Positions 41,830 through 43,591 of a DNA stretch of 43,591 bases are shown here, one piece after another. The stretch lies in contig QCDM01000011.1 of the NCBI GenBank assembly GCA_003280895.1, positions 1 to 43,591 on the forward strand. The letters are read 5' to 3'. The notes under the pieces are model-generated. The model saw only the letters and a list, made by a program, of their open reading frames with translations, was not told the DNA's origin and did not search any database. Source of the stretch: Prochlorococcus sp. AG-355-I20. GTDB taxonomy: Bacteria > Cyanobacteriota > Cyanobacteriia > PCC-6307 > Cyanobiaceae. Position 1 is the first letter of the stretch, and the number at the start of each line of letters is the position of its first letter. The position numbers were made by a program, and so were the translations under genes.

Positions 41830-42453
41830 TTGACTTTTAAATTTAAAAGAAAACGTATTTTATTATCGGAAAAAAGTAAAAACACTAAAGCAATAGGTTA
41901 TGCTAGAGCTACTCATAACGAATATGAATATTTAGAAGAGCAAATAAAAATTTTGAAGGGAGAGGGTTGCAGTCTAGTGTTCTCTGAATTTATAAGTTTA
42001 GATGAAGAAATCAAACCCCAACTCAATAAAGCTATAAATTCCTTATCAAAAGGCGATCAATTAATACTAACTCAGCTTGATAGAGCATTTAAAAATAAAA
42101 AAGAATGTTTGATAACAATAAATAAACTTATTAATAAGGATATTCAATTGCGAACTTTGACTGGTTTTTTTGCTGCTAATGAATCTTCTAATGCAAATTC
42201 TTCAATTTTTAACATTTTATATGAATTAGATAATTTAGAAGACAAAAGTTTAGGTGAAAGAAAAAAAGAACAACTATTACGCAGAAAATTATCTGGAAAT
42301 AATTTGGGAGGAAGGCCCAAAATAAGTCCTCTAAAAGAATCTTTAGTAATCAGATTGCGTAATGAAGGATATTCTTATCGTTCAATCAGATCACAAACAG
42401 GAATTGCGTTATCAACAATAAGAAGAGTAATTTTGGAAGGAGAACTAAAATAA
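41830..42453 (+). CDS. Serine-recombinase-like protein with altered catalytic residues
   Basis: A 207-residue protein with the layout of a small resolvase/invertase: N-terminal catalytic-type domain, long E helix, and a Hin-like helix-turn-helix after GRPKISP (about 157-205, with YSYRSIRSQTGIALSTIRR). In active enzymes the motif reads YARVS; here it is YARAT, so threonine (T28) sits at the nucleophilic serine. The second arginine of the LDRLGR motif is K88 (LDRAFKN), and the usual D-x-x-SG-x4-RP block reads E-FISLDEEIKP. R26 and R85 are kept. It probably binds DNA rather than cutting it, or uses altered chemistry. The start is TTG 41830; no ATG occurs before the conserved core. The next ORF starts one base after its stop. 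Confidence 0.8.
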   Translation: MTFKFKRKRILLSEKSKNTKAIGYARATHNEYEYLEEQIKILKGEGCSLVFSEFISLDEEIKPQLNKAINSLSKGDQLILTQLDRAFKNKKECLITINKLINKDIQLRTLTGFFAANESSNANSSIFNILYELDNLEDKSLGERKKEQLLRRKLSGNNLGGRPKISPLKESLVIRLRNEGYSYRSIRSQTGIALSTIRRVILEGELK

Positions 42454-42454
42454 A

Positions 42455-42667
42455 ATGAAGAGGAAAGAAATTGAAAATTTAATTAAAGAAAATTTTAAAG
42501 ATACCGCGTTGCGTATTTATGAATTAGATAATGAAGATAGAAAAAGTTTATTAGCTGAATATAGAGAATGGATTATGAATGATTTAGATTTTGAAGAAGT
42601 AATGATGTTGCCTTATGAAGCCTATACTGACAAATTAGATTCTAATTTCTTAGAAGATTCACTTTAG
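42455..42667 (+). CDS. Small acidic helical protein of unknown function
   Basis: A 70-residue ORF with ATG one base after the recombinase-like stop, so the two are almost certainly co-translated. The sequence is helical and charged (KEIENLIKENFKD, NEDRKSLLAEYREWIM) with an acidic C-terminal third (EEVMMLPYEAYTD...). No family is recognised. Size, charge and position suit a partner or antagonist of the DNA-binding protein, but this is inference. The TAG stop overlaps the TAA stop of the convergent beta-lactamase-fold gene by four bases (TTAG). Confidence 0.72.
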   Translation: MKRKEIENLIKENFKDTALRIYELDNEDRKSLLAEYREWIMNDLDFEEVMMLPYEAYTDKLDSNFLEDSL

Positions 42668-43572
42668 TCCTCAATAGTATATCTCTTATTAAAATCGTAT
42701 ACTTCTTTTGCTATAAACGGTAATAGGGAAGAATCTTTGGAATATTTTTCTCCATTACAAAAAACTACTAATAAAGTTTGTAGAGATTGATTATTAATCC
42801 ACCAAGCAGAATCATGTCTAACTTCAGACATTAAGCCTGCTTTACTCCAAAGATTAATGCTTTCTGGTAATCCTTCACCCAAAAAACCATCTATTTGATT
42901 AAGAGAATCGTTTTTAAGAACAACTTTATTTAAATTTCTTTTTAAAAAACTTCTCAAATTTAAATTATTTTCTTGATAATCAATATGAATCATAATTTCC
43001 TCCAAAACCCTTGCAGCTGAGTCAGAGTTCATTGCATTTCTATTTTTATTATCATATCCATAAAATTCTTTCTCACGACCAAATGGTCCATCATCCCAAG
43101 TCTTCTGACAGCAATTTATACCAACCAATTCTTCCCAATTTAAATCATGGAGCCAATCATTTATTATACTTCTTCGGTATTTCCAATTTTCCCATAATTC
43201 CCCTTCAATACGAGGTCCACTTGTTGTTCCAGTAAGTAAATCAATTAAAAAGCTTGTTGCATTATTACTAGAGAAAGACAACATTTTCCCTACAGCATCA
43301 ATAATTTCATCTGATAATAATAAACTTCCTTTTTTAATCCAATAAAATGCAGCAAGGCCATAAACTAACTTGACTATGCTGGCAGGGTAAACCATTTTTT
43401 TGTTATTAATGCCAGTTCCAAAACCTTTAAATACACTTTTATTTTCACTTTTATAATTAATCCAAGTTATCGAAATATCTTCTCTTGAAAAATCTTTATC
43501 ATGAGAGCATACACTCCTTAAAATATCATTTAAGGCTAGACTCATCTCCTGACTTAAATAGTAAAAGGACAT
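42664..43572 (-). CDS. Beta-lactamase/transpeptidase-fold serine hydrolase
   Basis: The protein has 302 residues of the serine beta-lactamase/penicillin-binding superfamily (class A-like). The SxxK tetrad is S65-I66-V67-K68 in YPASIVKLVYG. SNN (S102-N103-N104) followed by AT resembles the SDN-TA motif, though it lies closer to SxxK than in class A enzymes. The KTG box is altered to KAG in LWSKAGLMSEV. There is no signal peptide or lipobox: the N terminus is MSFYYLSQEMSLALNDIL, so it appears cytosolic unless the start is wrong; Met10 is an alternative. The function may be an esterase or peptidase rather than antibiotic resistance. Only 19 bp precede it in the window. Confidence 0.75.
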   Translation of the reverse strand: MSFYYLSQEMSLALNDILRSVCSHDKDFSREDISITWINYKSENKSVFKGFGTGINNKKMVYPASIVKLVYGLAAFYWIKKGSLLLSDEIIDAVGKMLSFSSNNATSFLIDLLTGTTSGPRIEGELWENWKYRRSIINDWLHDLNWEELVGINCCQKTWDDGPFGREKEFYGYDNKNRNAMNSDSAARVLEEIMIHIDYQENNLNLRSFLKRNLNKVVLKNDSLNQIDGFLGEGLPESINLWSKAGLMSEVRHDSAWWINNQSLQTLLVVFCNGEKYSKDSSLLPFIAKEVYDFNKRYTIED

Positions 43573-43591
43573 TGAATGGAAATTTATAAAA

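Overview
The window (about one third G+C by eye, very gene dense, few terminators) reads as the core chromosome of a high-light-adapted Prochlorococcus or a very close marine picocyanobacterium. The evidence is the split RNA polymerase beta-prime subunit (rpoC1 plus rpoC2), a small high-light-inducible chlorophyll-binding protein, a ferredoxin-type glutamate synthase, an MPBQ/MSBQ-type quinone methyltransferase, DUF1997 and DUF3493 proteins, and the A/T-rich codon use. The clade assignment is an inference from these features; no database search was made.

Layout. (1) 88-10740, minus strand: rpoB, rpoC1, rpoC2, a 50-residue Hli gene and rlmN form one transcription block. (2) 10963-12083, minus: tatD and rpsT, divergent from hisD (plus). 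(3) 13487-15378, minus: htrA-type protease then rpiA, convergent with hisD. (4) 15538-21153, plus: the classical rimP-nusA-ylxR-infB translation/transcription operon; infB carries an in-frame 108-bp tandem repeat. (5) 21170-25057: DUF3493 membrane protein, tRNA-Thr(CGT), a gap of about 310 bp, an orphan B12-type radical SAM enzyme, clpS and dapL. (6) 25345-27760, plus: rne and rnhB, overlapping, after a long A/T-rich leader. (7) 27746-30756: DUF1997 protein, pheA, MPBQ/MSBQ-type methyltransferase and a Lon-N domain protein. (8) 30814-35521, minus: the str operon with rpsJ (rpsL-rpsG-fusA-tuf-rpsJ). (9) 35717-40585, plus: Fd-GOGAT and an abutting YciI-like gene, convergent with lipA. (10) 41486-43572: an accessory-looking end with a 344-bp regulatory-type gap, a serine-recombinase-like protein whose catalytic residues are substituted, a small acidic partner ORF, and a cytosolic-looking beta-lactamase-fold protein.

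Most of the window is housekeeping: transcription, translation, protein quality control, RNA decay, and amino-acid, lipoate and quinone synthesis. Economy is extreme: seven convergent gene pairs either overlap or are separated by 16 bp or less, twice sharing the 4-base stop overlap TTAG.

I see no CRISPR array, prophage, insertion sequence or rRNA. The best candidates for undescribed biology are the catalytically altered recombinase-like gene with its repeat-rich upstream region and small partner, the radical SAM enzyme of unknown product, the Hli gene inside the RNA polymerase block, and the chain of overlapping micro-ORFs after the tRNA.
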